This document shows positions 38,678 to 47,456 of a DNA stretch of 64,000 nucleotides, in pieces (the first letter of the stretch is position 1; each line of letters opens with the position of its first letter). The notes beneath the pieces were generated by a model. That model searched no databases and was not told the DNA's origin. It saw only the letters and a list, made by a program, of their open reading frames with translations. Origin of the DNA: Rahnella bonaserana. GTDB lineage: Bacteria > Pseudomonadota > Gammaproteobacteria > Enterobacterales > Enterobacteriaceae. A program made the position numbers and the translations under genes. Where the stretch lies: NCBI RefSeq assembly GCF_019049675.1, contig NZ_JAFMOW010000061.1, positions 1-64,000 of the forward strand, in the 5' to 3' direction.

Positions 38678-39127
38678 TTATTGCATGACGGTGGAAATAA
38701 AAAGTGCCTGCGCTTTCTCGGCAGGAAGCTCAAGTAAATTTTGATAAAAGTCTTCCATTTGAAGATTACTAAAAAGGGCCTTCAGCAGTTGCAACTGATT
38801 AGCCGGATCGGTAACGACCAGATTGATAATGAGTTTGACCCACAATTTATCGTCGCCATCAGCCTGATCAACCTGAACCGGTTCAGGTAAGCGAATAATA
38901 TAAATCGACGGGCTGTTGGCCTGGTTGCTGTCGCAATGTGGGATCGCCACAGAATAACCATCAAGCAAAATACCGGTTGGATACATGGCTTCGCGTTCGC
39001 GCAGTGCTGCCAGATAGGTCTTTTTCACTATCCCTTCTGAATACAGCTTTTCATGGATGTGCTGCAGCACCTCATCGTAATTTTTGAATGCTGCACCATC
39101 TGCAACATTAATAGCGACTGTACTCAC
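38678..39127 (-). CDS. PTS EIIA component, fructose/mannitol-like (GatA/SgcA) family
   Basis: The 149-residue EIIA (PTS_EIIA_2) has the active His64 in GYSVAIPHCD. It is the first gene of the minus-strand operon. The start is GTG (CAC at 39125-39127) with GAGGTGAAA placed upstream. Operator-like palindromes lie directly upstream at 39145-39181 and 39271-39286. Confidence 0.87.
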   Translation of the reverse strand: MSTVAINVADGAAFKNYDEVLQHIHEKLYSEGIVKKTYLAALREREAMYPTGILLDGYSVAIPHCDSNQANSPSIYIIRLPEPVQVDQADGDDKLWVKLIINLVVTDPANQLQLLKALFSNLQMEDFYQNLLELPAEKAQALFISTVMQ

Positions 39128-39144
39128 CTTTTCACCTCGCTTTT

Positions 39145-39181
39145 TTGCTCATTAGAGCAAACATTATCGATCACATGAGCA
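39145..39181. promoter_or_regulatory. Paired operator-like sites next to the PTS operon start
   Basis: TTGCTCATTAGAGCAA (39145-39160) is an inverted repeat of TTGCTC/GAGCAA, and CGATCACATGAGCA (39168-39181) is a weaker copy. They lie 18 to 54 bases before the EIIA start codon, in a position that would block or activate transcription. Confidence 0.65.
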
Positions 39182-39270
39182 GTTATAACATGCCAATTTT
39201 CCGCGCAAACAGAAAACATGCAAAAGTTATAAGCTGATCACAAAATAAATGCATAAGTGCACGCAAATAA

Positions 39271-39286
39271 TTGCTCATATGAGCAA
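39271..39286. promoter_or_regulatory. Perfect palindromic operator-like site
   Basis: TTGCTCATATGAGCAA is its own reverse complement over all 16 bases. It is the best copy of the motif shared by the kinase/ABC operon, the PTS operon and the regulator gene. The rest of the 419-bp gap (39128-39546) contains no convincing gene. Confidence 0.7.
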
Positions 39287-39546
39287 TATCGAGTAATTCA
39301 TCTTCTAGATCAATCAAGTCAACCGGAGAGGGGAAGTAGAATTTTTATTATAAATCAGACGGATAATAGATTTTTTGAAGGTTTATATATGCGAACTGAC
39401 CTATGTCAGAGGATTTGGCCATGCTCTGATCTAAGTCATGAGGGTTTACAGAATGACTGATAGCAGTGCCTAATGCATGCCTGAGAGGAAGGTGGTCAAG
39501 GGCGCGGGCTACGCCCCTGTTGCTGATGTTCCGGGATCTATTTCAA

Positions 39547-40515
39547 TCAGGAATTGACAAGCTTCACCGCAGTATCGAAGTCAGTGATTAACACATCTAA
39601 AAGGCCTGACTTCAGGGAAGCGACGATGCCTTCATACTTCTGTTCTCCCCCCGCCACACCAATCACGGTTTTCGTGTTACGCAATTGTTCGGTTGAAATA
39701 CCAAACCCAAGACGGCTCATCGGGCTATCAAGGATCTCGCCTTTACTGTTAACGAGAGTAATGCAGACATCCGCAGCGATATCTTTCTCAAACAGATTTT
39801 TTTGCCACGACTCGGGAAAAATATCACACAAACTGGATGAGCCCGTTTTCCAGGCGCCAATACCGGTGATGACAACATCCAGCTGAGAATAATATTGTTG
39901 GGTATCCACCACAGCCGGATCACTGGCCAGTTTTTGGGCCAGGCTTTCATCATCCACCCACATCGGCACATACATAGGATGTGCCTTGCCCTGAGAGATA
40001 GTCGACAGTCTGTGGATAAGGTCGATCGGGCCCTGGCTAAATTCAATGCCCGGATGAACGCCAGATAGCTGCACAACATCTAATGCAGGCAAGCTGGTGA
40101 GTTGACTCACTGTGCTGGATAAAACGCGTCCCCAGGCAATACCAACCTTCATTCCCTCAGCGAGATTATTGTTGAGATAACTTGCAGTGATACCCCCCAG
40201 CTTCTCATTCAGTTCTTCCTGATTGGACCAGGATTCTGACACGGAAAGCACGATTGCCTTCTGCAGACCATACTTTCCGCAGAGATTAAGTGCGATCTCT
40301 TCGTCAAGCAGTTGCTGCTTTGGAAAGAGAAACTTCACATACTCTTCCTTTATTGCCTCATCGATAAGACGCGCCGCTTTAAATCTCGAAATCTCGAGTT
40401 CTTCAGCAATCTCAGTTTTGGTCTTCATCTCAACAAAGTAACGTCGGACGACGAGAGAATAGATATAGCGGGGATCGTAACCTGACCAGCGGCTGTTTTT
40501 TATACGTTTAGGCAT
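39547..40515 (-). CDS. SorC-family sugar-responsive transcriptional regulator
   Basis: This SorC/DeoR-type regulator has an N-terminal helix-turn-helix (FVEMKTKTEIAEELEISRFKAARLIDEA) and a large sugar-phosphate-binding domain (IGIAWGR-like VGIAWGRVLSSTVSQL, LSGVHPG, GIGAWKTGSSS, GVAGGEQKYEGIVASL). ATG at 40513-40515 is used, with GGAA upstream; ATGs at 40527 and 40533 are also possible. It reads toward the PTS operon and has operator-like copies in its own upstream region, suggesting autoregulation. It probably senses a phosphorylated sugar of the pathway. Confidence 0.85.
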   Translation of the reverse strand: MPKRIKNSRWSGYDPRYIYSLVVRRYFVEMKTKTEIAEELEISRFKAARLIDEAIKEEYVKFLFPKQQLLDEEIALNLCGKYGLQKAIVLSVSESWSNQEELNEKLGGITASYLNNNLAEGMKVGIAWGRVLSSTVSQLTSLPALDVVQLSGVHPGIEFSQGPIDLIHRLSTISQGKAHPMYVPMWVDDESLAQKLASDPAVVDTQQYYSQLDVVITGIGAWKTGSSSLCDIFPESWQKNLFEKDIAADVCITLVNSKGEILDSPMSRLGFGISTEQLRNTKTVIGVAGGEQKYEGIVASLKSGLLDVLITDFDTAVKLVNS

Positions 40516-40575
40516 AGAGCATTCCATCTTCATCCAAAGACAATATCAGCTGAGTTAAACTGTTACCCCTGCAAT

Positions 40576-40619
40576 TTACTCATAAGAGTACACTTTTACC
40601 TGCTCTTTTGACATGAGCA
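40576..40619. promoter_or_regulatory. Operator-like sites upstream of the SorC-type regulator gene
   Basis: TTACTCATAAGAGTA (40576-40590) and TGCTCTTTTGACATGAGCA (40601-40619) are variants of the TGCTCATATGAGCA motif, the second with wider spacing. They lie about 45-105 bases upstream of the regulator start. Confidence 0.5.
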
Positions 40620-40713
40620 AATGAGTCTTATCTTTTGGCGGTGTGATAGCTGACACATCTGATGATAATGGGTGAAGAGACCAGAGTTTTTTAGACGGTG
40701 GCAAGGCTTTACA

Positions 40714-41025
40714 TTATGTGCTCTGAATCAGTGACGCTGTGGCCTGTGATTTCTGTTTTTTGGCGTGAAACGGGTTACATTGCTCTTGTGTTCCTCGCAG
40801 ATAAAAATGCCCATCGGGTGCGGCCTGAGTTCCACCGGGACAACCATTCATCCCAGATTTTCCGTTTTTTCCATTAAGACCAGCTCCACCGTTTTGATTA
40901 CCGATTACCACGGATCCCCCTTTTCCTCCAGTTCCGCCTTTCCCGCCTTCACCTCCCTGACAGGCAAAGGCTATAACGGAAAATCCCGTTAAAAAAAGAT
41001 AAGAAAACAATTGAGCTCTGTTCAT
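40714..41025 (-). CDS. Small glycine-rich exported protein
   Basis: The 103-residue product starts with a hydrophobic signal-like segment ending at AFAC (residue 22). A Gly-rich stretch follows (CQGGEGGKGGTGGKGGS, then NGGAGLNGKNGKSGMNG) resembling short collagen-like G-x-x runs, and there is a polar tail. A Cys follows the signal, but the -3 residue is Ala, so lipoprotein processing is doubtful. The function is unknown. It stands alone between the regulator gene and dsbG. No family is recognised. Confidence 0.5.
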   Translation of the reverse strand: MNRAQLFSYLFLTGFSVIAFACQGGEGGKGGTGGKGGSVVIGNQNGGAGLNGKNGKSGMNGCPGGTQAAPDGHFYLRGTQEQCNPFHAKKQKSQATASLIQST

Positions 41026-41171
41026 GTCTTTTCTCCAGGTTGCATCGGGTTTCGTTAGTTAGGGTAGCTGATTTACATTTCAATCCGTTCACTTTGCGCT
41101 GCGCCATTCTAAATCAGTACAAAACACATAGCGAAAAGATCTGATAGCCACATAAGCACAAGATAAAAATA

Positions 41172-41200
41172 GGATTTTAAGGGGTGTACTCATAAAATCC
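41172..41200. other. Hairpin between the glycine-rich gene and dsbG
   Basis: GGATTTTA and TAAAATCC form an 8-bp stem around a 13-base loop, downstream of the dsbG stop on the minus strand. There is no clear T run, so termination is uncertain. Confidence 0.35.
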
Positions 41201-41248
41201 CCACATCCATGTGTGAATTTACCCATTTCGCAGCCAGTGACTCAGAAA

Positions 41249-42010
41249 CTATTTACACGCTATAAGATTGGCCATCTGTTCCTGGTCCGGCAGACCGACG
41301 ATCTGTTGAAGCATGTTGGCGTGGTTAAGATAATAAATTGCTGGCGTACCGCTTGCCCCCACATCTTCCATCAATTTCTGGTTGTATTGGATCTGCGAGA
41401 AAATCGGCTGCGGCGTTTTCTCCAAAAGTGCAGGCTTGTTTTTGCCACCCGACAACTCGAAATCCTGCCAGACCTTCGCGGGGTTTTCAGAAGACAATAT
41501 CGCAGCCGCGTAACGGCCACTGTCGGGCTGCATGACACCCACTAACTGCGTTTTCATAGCGATTTTATTGTCCTTAATATAGGGCTGCACTTCCTGTCTG
41601 AATTTTGTACAGTAAGGACAGAAAGGATCGGCAAACACGACAATCTGACAATTTGCATTATTACTGCCTTCCGTGATACCGGCAGCTTTGGACAGTGTTT
41701 TCCACATCTCGCGGCCAGCAGGGATGTAAATCTCCTCTTTTATGACCTGTTCACTGAGGTTACTTCCATTCTCATCGTACATATAACCTGATATGGCATG
41801 TTTTTTATCGGGGGTCAGATAAATTGTCACCCCCGTTCCCTGATATTTTCCCAACCAGCCCTGAACCCCACCGGGAGCCGTGAAGGGTTTGATTATTTCT
41901 ATACCTTGTTTTTCCAACTGCTTGATCGGTGCGGGAAGCGCTGCGGGCGTTGCTGCCTGAACCTGCGAGCCGATAAGTGCAGCAGATAACGCGAGGATGT
42001 ATTTGTTCAT
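41249..42010 (-). CDS. dsbG: DsbG-like thiol:disulfide interchange protein
   Basis: The 253-residue periplasmic protein has a signal peptide ending near VQAA (residue 19), the dimerisation domain, and a thioredoxin domain with the active site CPYC at Cys131-Cys134 (ADPFCPYCTKF), the dipeptide found in DsbG. The cis-Pro loop is GTPAIYYL. DsbG reduces sulfenylated or mispaired cysteines in the periplasm. ATG at 42008-42010 gives the right signal peptide. It lies 90 bases downstream of gor in the same direction. An extra Cys121 precedes the active site. Confidence 0.87.
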   Translation of the reverse strand: MNKYILALSAALIGSQVQAATPAALPAPIKQLEKQGIEIIKPFTAPGGVQGWLGKYQGTGVTIYLTPDKKHAISGYMYDENGSNLSEQVIKEEIYIPAGREMWKTLSKAAGITEGSNNANCQIVVFADPFCPYCTKFRQEVQPYIKDNKIAMKTQLVGVMQPDSGRYAAAILSSENPAKVWQDFELSGGKNKPALLEKTPQPIFSQIQYNQKLMEDVGASGTPAIYYLNHANMLQQIVGLPDQEQMANLIACK

Positions 42011-42100
42011 TCTTATCCCAGTATAATACGTACTCATTACGGGCCGTTGTCTAACAAACCTCCGGCCCTCCCGTCACGTGCTAAATAGCACTACTCACCA

Positions 42101-43453
42101 TTATCTCATCGTGACAAATTCTTCTGCCGCAGTTGGGTGAATTGCCACGGTATTGTCGAAGTCTCTCTTCGTTGCTCCCATTTTCAGCGCAACAGCAAAA
42201 CCTTGCAGTATTTCATCCATGCCTAAACCGATACCGTGGATACCGACGATTTTCTCTTCCAACCCCACACATACCAGCTTCATGCGGGATGGCTGGCGAT
42301 GACGCGTCACGCCGGTGTACATGGCGGTAAAAGATGACTGATAAACTTTCACCTGATCATCACCATATTCCTCACGCGCCTGGGGTTCAGTCAGGCCAAC
42401 GGTACCTATTGTTGGGTGGCTAAAGACGACTGTGGGGATATTGTTGTAATCCAGATACTCATCCGGCTTGTTGTTAAACAAGCGTTCTGAAAGGCGACGG
42501 CCCGCAGCAACAGCTGCCGGTGTTAACTCAACCGCACCGGTATTATCACCCACCGCGTAAACACCCGGCACGTTGGTATTCTGATATTTATCAACTTTGA
42601 CGTACCCTTTTTCATCGAGTTCAACACCCGCCATCTCAACGTTCAACTTGTCATTGGCTGGCTCACGGCCAATCGCCCAGATCAAACAGTCAACCGTTTG
42701 TTCACGACCATCTTCCAGCTTCAGTGTCAGGCTGCCGTCCTGGTTTTTGACCACTGCAGTGGGGATCGCTTGGGTGTGCAACGTTGGGCCTTCGACGTTC
42801 ATGACTTCAACCAGTGTTTCTGAGAGCAACGGGTCAAAACTGCGCAAAGGCGCATGCTTACGTACGAACAAATGGGTTTTTGACCCCAATGCATTGAGAA
42901 CACCTGCCAGTTCAACAGCAATGTAGCCTGCACCAACAACTGCAGTGCGCTCCGGTAGCGCCTCAAGCGCAAAAAAACCATCTGAATCAATTCCGTATTC
43001 CGCCCCCGGTATAGAGGGATGGCTAGGGCGACCACCGGTGGCTATCAATATATGATCAGCGGTAATCGTTTCCCCGTTGACCTCCACCGTATGTCCGTCC
43101 ACAAAACGGGCAAAACCTTTGATGACATCTACCTTGTTTTTACCCAACACATTTTCGTATGAAGTATGAATACGATCGATATAGGCACTGCGGTTTTTTA
43201 GCAAGTTAGCCCAGTCGAGGCGGTTTAATGTGGTATCGAAGCCATAGTCTGGGCCATAAAGATGAATGGCCTCTGCGATTTGCGCAGCGTGCCACATTAT
43301 TTTTTTCGGTACACACCCCACATTGACGCAAGTCCCGCCCAACTCCCGCGCTTCTATCAAAGCGCATTTCTGCCCATACATCGCCGCACGGTTGATTGAG
43401 GCGATACCACCGCTACCACCACCAATCGCGATATAGTCATAGTGTTTCGTCAT
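42101..43453 (-). CDS. gor: Glutathione-disulfide reductase
   Basis: The 450-residue flavoenzyme matches glutathione reductase: FAD motif GGGSGG, redox pair Cys42 and Cys47 in [18 protein letters not shown] domain [13 protein letters not shown] with Arg residues after it, and the C-terminal catalytic IHPTAAEEF. The length equals that of E. coli Gor (450). It keeps the cytosolic glutathione pool reduced. It lies 34 bases after the MalY-like gene, so both are probably one transcript. Confidence 0.94.
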   Translation of the reverse strand: MTKHYDYIAIGGGSGGIASINRAAMYGQKCALIEARELGGTCVNVGCVPKKIMWHAAQIAEAIHLYGPDYGFDTTLNRLDWANLLKNRSAYIDRIHTSYENVLGKNKVDVIKGFARFVDGHTVEVNGETITADHILIATGGRPSHPSIPGAEYGIDSDGFFALEALPERTAVVGAGYIAVELAGVLNALGSKTHLFVRKHAPLRSFDPLLSETLVEVMNVEGPTLHTQAIPTAVVKNQDGSLTLKLEDGREQTVDCLIWAIGREPANDKLNVEMAGVELDEKGYVKVDKYQNTNVPGVYAVGDNTGAVELTPAAVAAGRRLSERLFNNKPDEYLDYNNIPTVVFSHPTIGTVGLTEPQAREEYGDDQVKVYQSSFTAMYTGVTRHRQPSRMKLVCVGLEEKIVGIHGIGLGMDEILQGFAVALKMGATKRDFDNTVAIHPTAAEEFVTMR

Positions 43454-43487
43454 TTTGTTCTCCAGGCAGCATCGCTGCGGTCATCGT

Positions 43488-44711
43488 TCAGGTAGCATCG
43501 CCAGAACTCGCACTCAATGCCTTGCTTATACGGTTGAGCCCCTCAGCAAGCATAGCGCGTGGACAAGCCAGATTAAGGCGGATGTGCCCGTCGCCGTTAC
43601 TGACAAACATTTGCCCCCCTTCAAGCAATACACCCGCATGTCTGGCAAAAAAGAGGGTTACTTCTTCCTGATTACTGACATCTACCAGACGAGAGATATC
43701 AATCCAGGCAAGATAAGTCCCTTCCGGAATGATAAAACGGGCCAGCGGATGATATGTCCCCAGGTAGTCCTGCAGAAAACGGAAGTTCTCGTCAATGTAG
43801 TGCCTGACCTGAGTCAACCACTCATCGCACTCGGACCAGGCGGCCTTGTTAGCCACCAGGCTCAGCGGAGAGATAAAATCATCATGCAGGCGAAGCCATT
43901 CGGCTCTCACTGAGGCATCAGGGATCATGATGTTTGCAAGCAGGTTACCCGCCAGGTTGAACGTTTTGCTGGTCGACATGCAGGTGATAATTTTATGATT
44001 TTCAGGAAAAATTGACGCGGCGGGAATATGCGTGACGCCCGAGCGGGATAAATCACAGTGGATTTCATCAGAAATAACCCACACATCATGTTTAAGGCAT
44101 AACGCTATCATTTTCTGCAACTCATCACGTCGCCAAACTCGCCCGGTGGGATTATGCGGGTTACAGAGAAAGAAGGCTTTAATTCGCTGCTGGTCATCGC
44201 TCAGGGCTTGTTCCATTGCCTCAAAATCTACCGCCCAGTGGCCTTCGTTATTTCTAAGCGGGCAATCGACGACGCGACGACCGCTATAGTCTCCGGCTTT
44301 TTTAAACGGTGCGTAAGAAGGGGTCAGGATGAGGATGCTATCTTCTTCGTGGGTGAGTAACGGCACCAATCGGTTAAGTGCAGGGATAATACCGGGGGAG
44401 AAAACAATGCTTTCTTCCTTAAACCGGTATCCGTAATTCCTTTCACACCAGGCCCCAAAAATCTCATAGTAGTCCCTGTCATAAACGCGGGTGTAGCCAA
44501 GAATTTTTTTATCTAACCGGGAACGTATGGCTTCAAGCACCGGCTCGGGGGTGGAAAAAGCCATGTCTGCTACCCAGAGGTTTATAAAACCATTGGCCGG
44601 TACTTCCGGCGCGGGGCCTTCATGGGCACCAAACATATATTCACGCCAGCCGTCGACGGTTAAGCTGTCTGTCCCTGCTCTGTCCACTGCTTCATCAAAA
44701 TCGTATTTCAT
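43488..44711 (-). CDS. MalY/PatB-type PLP-dependent C-S lyase
   Basis: The 407-residue aminotransferase class I/II fold protein matches the MalY/PatB cystathionine beta-lyase group: CNPHNPTGRVW, VISDEIHCDL and the PLP lysine in MSTSKTFNLAGN. Such enzymes split C-S bonds in cystathionine or cysteine conjugates. In front of gor and dsbG it may cleave cysteine S-conjugates from thiol detoxification, but this is inferred. Confidence 0.85.
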   Translation of the reverse strand: MKYDFDEAVDRAGTDSLTVDGWREYMFGAHEGPAPEVPANGFINLWVADMAFSTPEPVLEAIRSRLDKKILGYTRVYDRDYYEIFGAWCERNYGYRFKEESIVFSPGIIPALNRLVPLLTHEEDSILILTPSYAPFKKAGDYSGRRVVDCPLRNNEGHWAVDFEAMEQALSDDQQRIKAFFLCNPHNPTGRVWRRDELQKMIALCLKHDVWVISDEIHCDLSRSGVTHIPAASIFPENHKIITCMSTSKTFNLAGNLLANIMIPDASVRAEWLRLHDDFISPLSLVANKAAWSECDEWLTQVRHYIDENFRFLQDYLGTYHPLARFIIPEGTYLAWIDISRLVDVSNQEEVTLFFARHAGVLLEGGQMFVSNGDGHIRLNLACPRAMLAEGLNRISKALSASSGDAT

Positions 44712-44841
44712 AGAGGTTACCCGATTAGTTTATCCAAAGAGGTCACAGCGTCACTGATTTTGCTAACGATTAGATATTCCATTGCTTTAAAACCTAAAAA
44801 ACCATTTGTAGAGTGATCAAGTCATGACTGGCACGTTGATA

Positions 44842-45690
44842 TCAGTGCCGTATTTTCTGACCCGGTGCCTTGATCACCAACAGAATGCCCGCAAGGACTG
44901 CCAGCGTTGAAAATGCCATTCTGAGGCTCAGTGACTCGCCCAAAAATGTTACGCCTCCCAGCATCGCCAGACAGGGCACACTCAACTGAACCGTACTGGC
45001 TGCAACAGACTCAAGACGAGGTAAAAGTGAATACCAGAGTACATAGGCTCCGGCAGAAGCACCGGCACCAGAGAGTATTGCCAGGACAATTCCGATACCG
45101 TCGAAGTGCGCTCCCTGGCTAATGAACGGCGACAACACCAAGGCAAAAGGTACAGCAAGGATGAAGTTTGCCGCAGTGGCCTGCGCAGCATCAGGAGAGC
45201 GCTTTCCGCAGAGGGTATAAGCCGCCCAGGCAAGGCCTGAAAGCGCCATCAGAACAGCGCTGCCCAAGGGGGGCGCTTTGGCACCAGGTAAGAGAAGAGC
45301 AGCCATGCCGGCTACAGCCAGCCCAAGCCCCGTTGCTCTGGAAAAAGACAGCCTTTCCCCATGGAAAAGGCCATGAGCCACCATCGCCAGTTGCACAACG
45401 CCAAACAAGAGCAAAGCACCTGTTCCTGTATCCAAATGGATATAGGCAAGGGAGAAACACAGGGCGTAGGCCATAAGAAAGAACCCGCTTTTCAAGCTCC
45501 AGACGCCCTGCTTTTTCCCCTCACGTCTCAACAACAGTGGTAACAAGACCACCGCCCCGCTCATCAGGCGAAGGTCACTGAACGTCACCGGATCAATATG
45601 TTCGCCTTTCAACGCAATCCGACAGAGCACGGAATTGGCTGCGAATGCCATCATTGCTATCACTATCTTGAATCCAACAGACCGCCCCAT
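44842..45690 (-). CDS. EamA/DMT-family transporter
   Basis: The 282-residue membrane protein has about ten short hydrophobic helices in two EamA repeats (MAFAANSVLCRIALKG... and LAWAAYTLCGKRSPDAAQAT...), as in drug/metabolite exporters such as RhaT/YdcZ relatives. The start lies 39 bases from an 18-bp palindrome (45729-45746) shared with the TetR-linked genes, so it is probably an efflux member of that regulon. Confidence 0.83.
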   Translation of the reverse strand: MGRSVGFKIVIAMMAFAANSVLCRIALKGEHIDPVTFSDLRLMSGAVVLLPLLLRREGKKQGVWSLKSGFFLMAYALCFSLAYIHLDTGTGALLLFGVVQLAMVAHGLFHGERLSFSRATGLGLAVAGMAALLLPGAKAPPLGSAVLMALSGLAWAAYTLCGKRSPDAAQATAANFILAVPFALVLSPFISQGAHFDGIGIVLAILSGAGASAGAYVLWYSLLPRLESVAASTVQLSVPCLAMLGGVTFLGESLSLRMAFSTLAVLAGILLVIKAPGQKIRH

Positions 45691-45728
45691 CAGCGTGACG
45701 CCTCAAAATTAACAAATTACGTGATAAT

Positions 45729-45746
45729 CTATCAATTAGTAGGTAG
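45729..45746. promoter_or_regulatory. TetR-type operator copy A (eamA/trx)
   Basis: CTATCAATTAGTAGGTAG matches the consensus CTACCAACTAGTAGGTAG at 16 of 18 positions. It lies in the divergent gap, 39 bases before the EamA gene and 132 bases before the thioredoxin-like gene. Confidence 0.7.
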
Positions 45747-45877
45747 GATGGCAATATCTACTTATGGCAGCCAGACACTAAAATGGTACGCCTTTTCAGG
45801 TCATGCCCGGAGCATTGGCCTTTATCATTGCCAGATTTATGTGAAGCCGTAGACCCGTTACTAACAAAGGAGAACAT

Positions 45878-46372
45878 ATGCAAGATTTCAACGTACTGCT
45901 CGAAGCAGCATCAGATTATAACGAATTTGTTGGCAGAGGAGCAGAAGAAGACCGCAACGCATTGCGGCATTTTGAGGGGCTTGCGAACGAGGCATTACCT
46001 GACGATGTCATCAGTAAGCTCTCGCAACTTCCGGGTTCGTACAGCATTCTGGTAGCTGCTGAAATGTGGTGCCCCGACTGCCATAAAAACTTGCCTGTAA
46101 TCCATGCCATTGCCGCGTCAACGCCGGCAATACGTCTGGGTATTATCACCCGCGACAAGGCCGAAGCCGTCTTTAAAGCACACTTTGGTGTCGATAAAGT
46201 CAAAATTCCGTTTGCAGTGGTACTGGATGAGAACGCGACTCCGCTGGGGCCGTTTATTGAACGGCCTAAAACCGCTATCGGCAAGAACGGAGAAGTGAGC
46301 GAGAGTTACAAAAACGGTGAGCTTCTGGTCGATACCGCCCGCGAATTGACTTCAATTTTTCCAGGAAAATAA
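45878..46372 (+). CDS. Thioredoxin-family protein with CPDC motif
   Basis: The 164-residue cytosolic protein has a thioredoxin-like active site CPDC at Cys65-Cys68 (AEMWCPDCHKNLPV) after a 50-residue helical extension, and ends in REL..IFPGK. No signal peptide is seen. The family (thioredoxin_9-like) is often annotated only as thioredoxin family. AAGGAG precedes the start. It is divergent from the EamA gene and shares its operator. Confidence 0.82.
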   Translation: MQDFNVLLEAASDYNEFVGRGAEEDRNALRHFEGLANEALPDDVISKLSQLPGSYSILVAAEMWCPDCHKNLPVIHAIAASTPAIRLGIITRDKAEAVFKAHFGVDKVKIPFAVVLDENATPLGPFIERPKTAIGKNGEVSESYKNGELLVDTARELTSIFPGK

Positions 46373-46479
46373 GAGAGCGTTAAAGTTAAATTAATTGAAT
46401 CTCAACTTGAAGGTAATAAACCTGGAAGTTGAGCAATGCCAGGGAAATTATAAAAATAAACCATAGCAACAATGCCCTT

Positions 46480-46506
46480 AGCCCTGCATCTAAGCAGGGC
46501 TTTTTT
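46480..46506 (+). terminator. Terminator of the CPDC thioredoxin gene
   Basis: GCCCTGC, ATCTAA, GCAGGGC followed by TTTTTT: a 7-bp GC stem with a T6 run, about 108 bases after the stop. Confidence 0.85.
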
Positions 46507-46616
46507 CGCGTAAAGAAAGCATGCTACGCAGTCTTGTATGTGCAACCAAAATGCTACGCCCATTTATTCAGTGGCCAACGACAGCACCTGCAGCTTCACG
46601 AAGCTTTACACGCCCT

Positions 46617-47369
46617 TTAAATGTAAGCAGAACTCCAGGCAACGATAATCCCGGCAACATATTCCGCATCCTGAGGATGCGTCAGAAGATGATCTGCTTC
46701 ACCCAGTGAGATAAAGCTTTTGGGGTGTCTGGCGGCTTTAAAAATTTTCTCTGCCTGTTCAATCAGCACGGTATCATCATTGGGAGCATGAAAAATCAGC
46801 AGCGGCTTGTTCATGGTAAATACCTTCTCCGCTATTTTATGCTCCTGAATGTTATCCAGCATTTGCTTTTTGAGCGTGAATACCCGGCCTGCAAGCTCTA
46901 CCGGGAAAGCGCCATGGTTCCTGATATCTTCGATATTGTCTTTGAACAACCGCTGTACATGCGTCAATTCGCCTGGCGAACCTATGGTTACGACCGCTCT
47001 GGCTTCAGGCACTTTGGCTGCAATAGAGAGGATTGCCGAACCGCCAAGGCTGTGACCAATCAGCAGCGAAGGAGCCTCGTATTCCCGACGAAGATAATCG
47101 ACCGCGCACAGCAGGTCAGAAATATTCGAGGAAAAATTGGTATTGGAAAAATCGCCTTCGCTGTTGCCTAACCCGGTAAAATCAAAGCGAAGCACCGCAA
47201 TTGAATTTTCTGTCAGTTTCCTGGCAATGCGTGCAGCACCTTTCAGATCCTTCCCGCAGGTAAAGCAGTGCGCCAACAGGGCAAAGGCTTTTGGATTTTC
47301 TGGCAATTCAAGCAACCCGGCAAGTTCCTCACCTTCTGCATTTTTGAAGGTAAATTTCAATTTTTTCAT
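46617..47369 (-). CDS. Alpha/beta hydrolase (the partner usually fused to OsmC)
   Basis: The 250-residue hydrolase has the nucleophile elbow GHSLGG, an LLAHCFTCGKDL oxyanion region, FDFTGLGNSEGDF, and the late Asp-His pair (NDDTV, DHLL). This sequence type is best known as the N-terminal half of bifunctional hydrolase/OsmC proteins. Here it ends at AYI without an OsmC domain, and a separate OsmC gene lies at 56261. It follows the SDR gene by 87 bases, with a strong hairpin between. No clear ribosome-binding site is seen. Confidence 0.82.
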   Translation of the reverse strand: MKKLKFTFKNAEGEELAGLLELPENPKAFALLAHCFTCGKDLKGAARIARKLTENSIAVLRFDFTGLGNSEGDFSNTNFSSNISDLLCAVDYLRREYEAPSLLIGHSLGGSAILSIAAKVPEARAVVTIGSPGELTHVQRLFKDNIEDIRNHGAFPVELAGRVFTLKKQMLDNIQEHKIAEKVFTMNKPLLIFHAPNDDTVLIEQAEKIFKAARHPKSFISLGEADHLLTHPQDAEYVAGIIVAWSSAYI

Positions 47370-47414
47370 TATGTTAACTTTAAGAATGGTTGAATTACAA
47401 GCAAGATGCCTATC

Positions 47415-47437
47415 AGCCGCCCCATCATGGGGCGGCT
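47415..47437 (-). other. Perfect inverted repeat between SDR and hydrolase genes
   Basis: AGCCGCCCCAT C ATGGGGCGGCT is an 11-bp perfect stem. On the minus strand it lacks a T run, so it looks more like an mRNA-processing or attenuating hairpin than a full terminator. Confidence 0.5.
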
Positions 47438-47456
47438 TTGCGAGGTTACGACGAGC

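Noticed and set aside
39257..39460. A 67-codon frame in the gap before the SorC-type gene
   Set aside because: It runs through the perfect operator palindrome, has no ribosome-binding site and no coding character.
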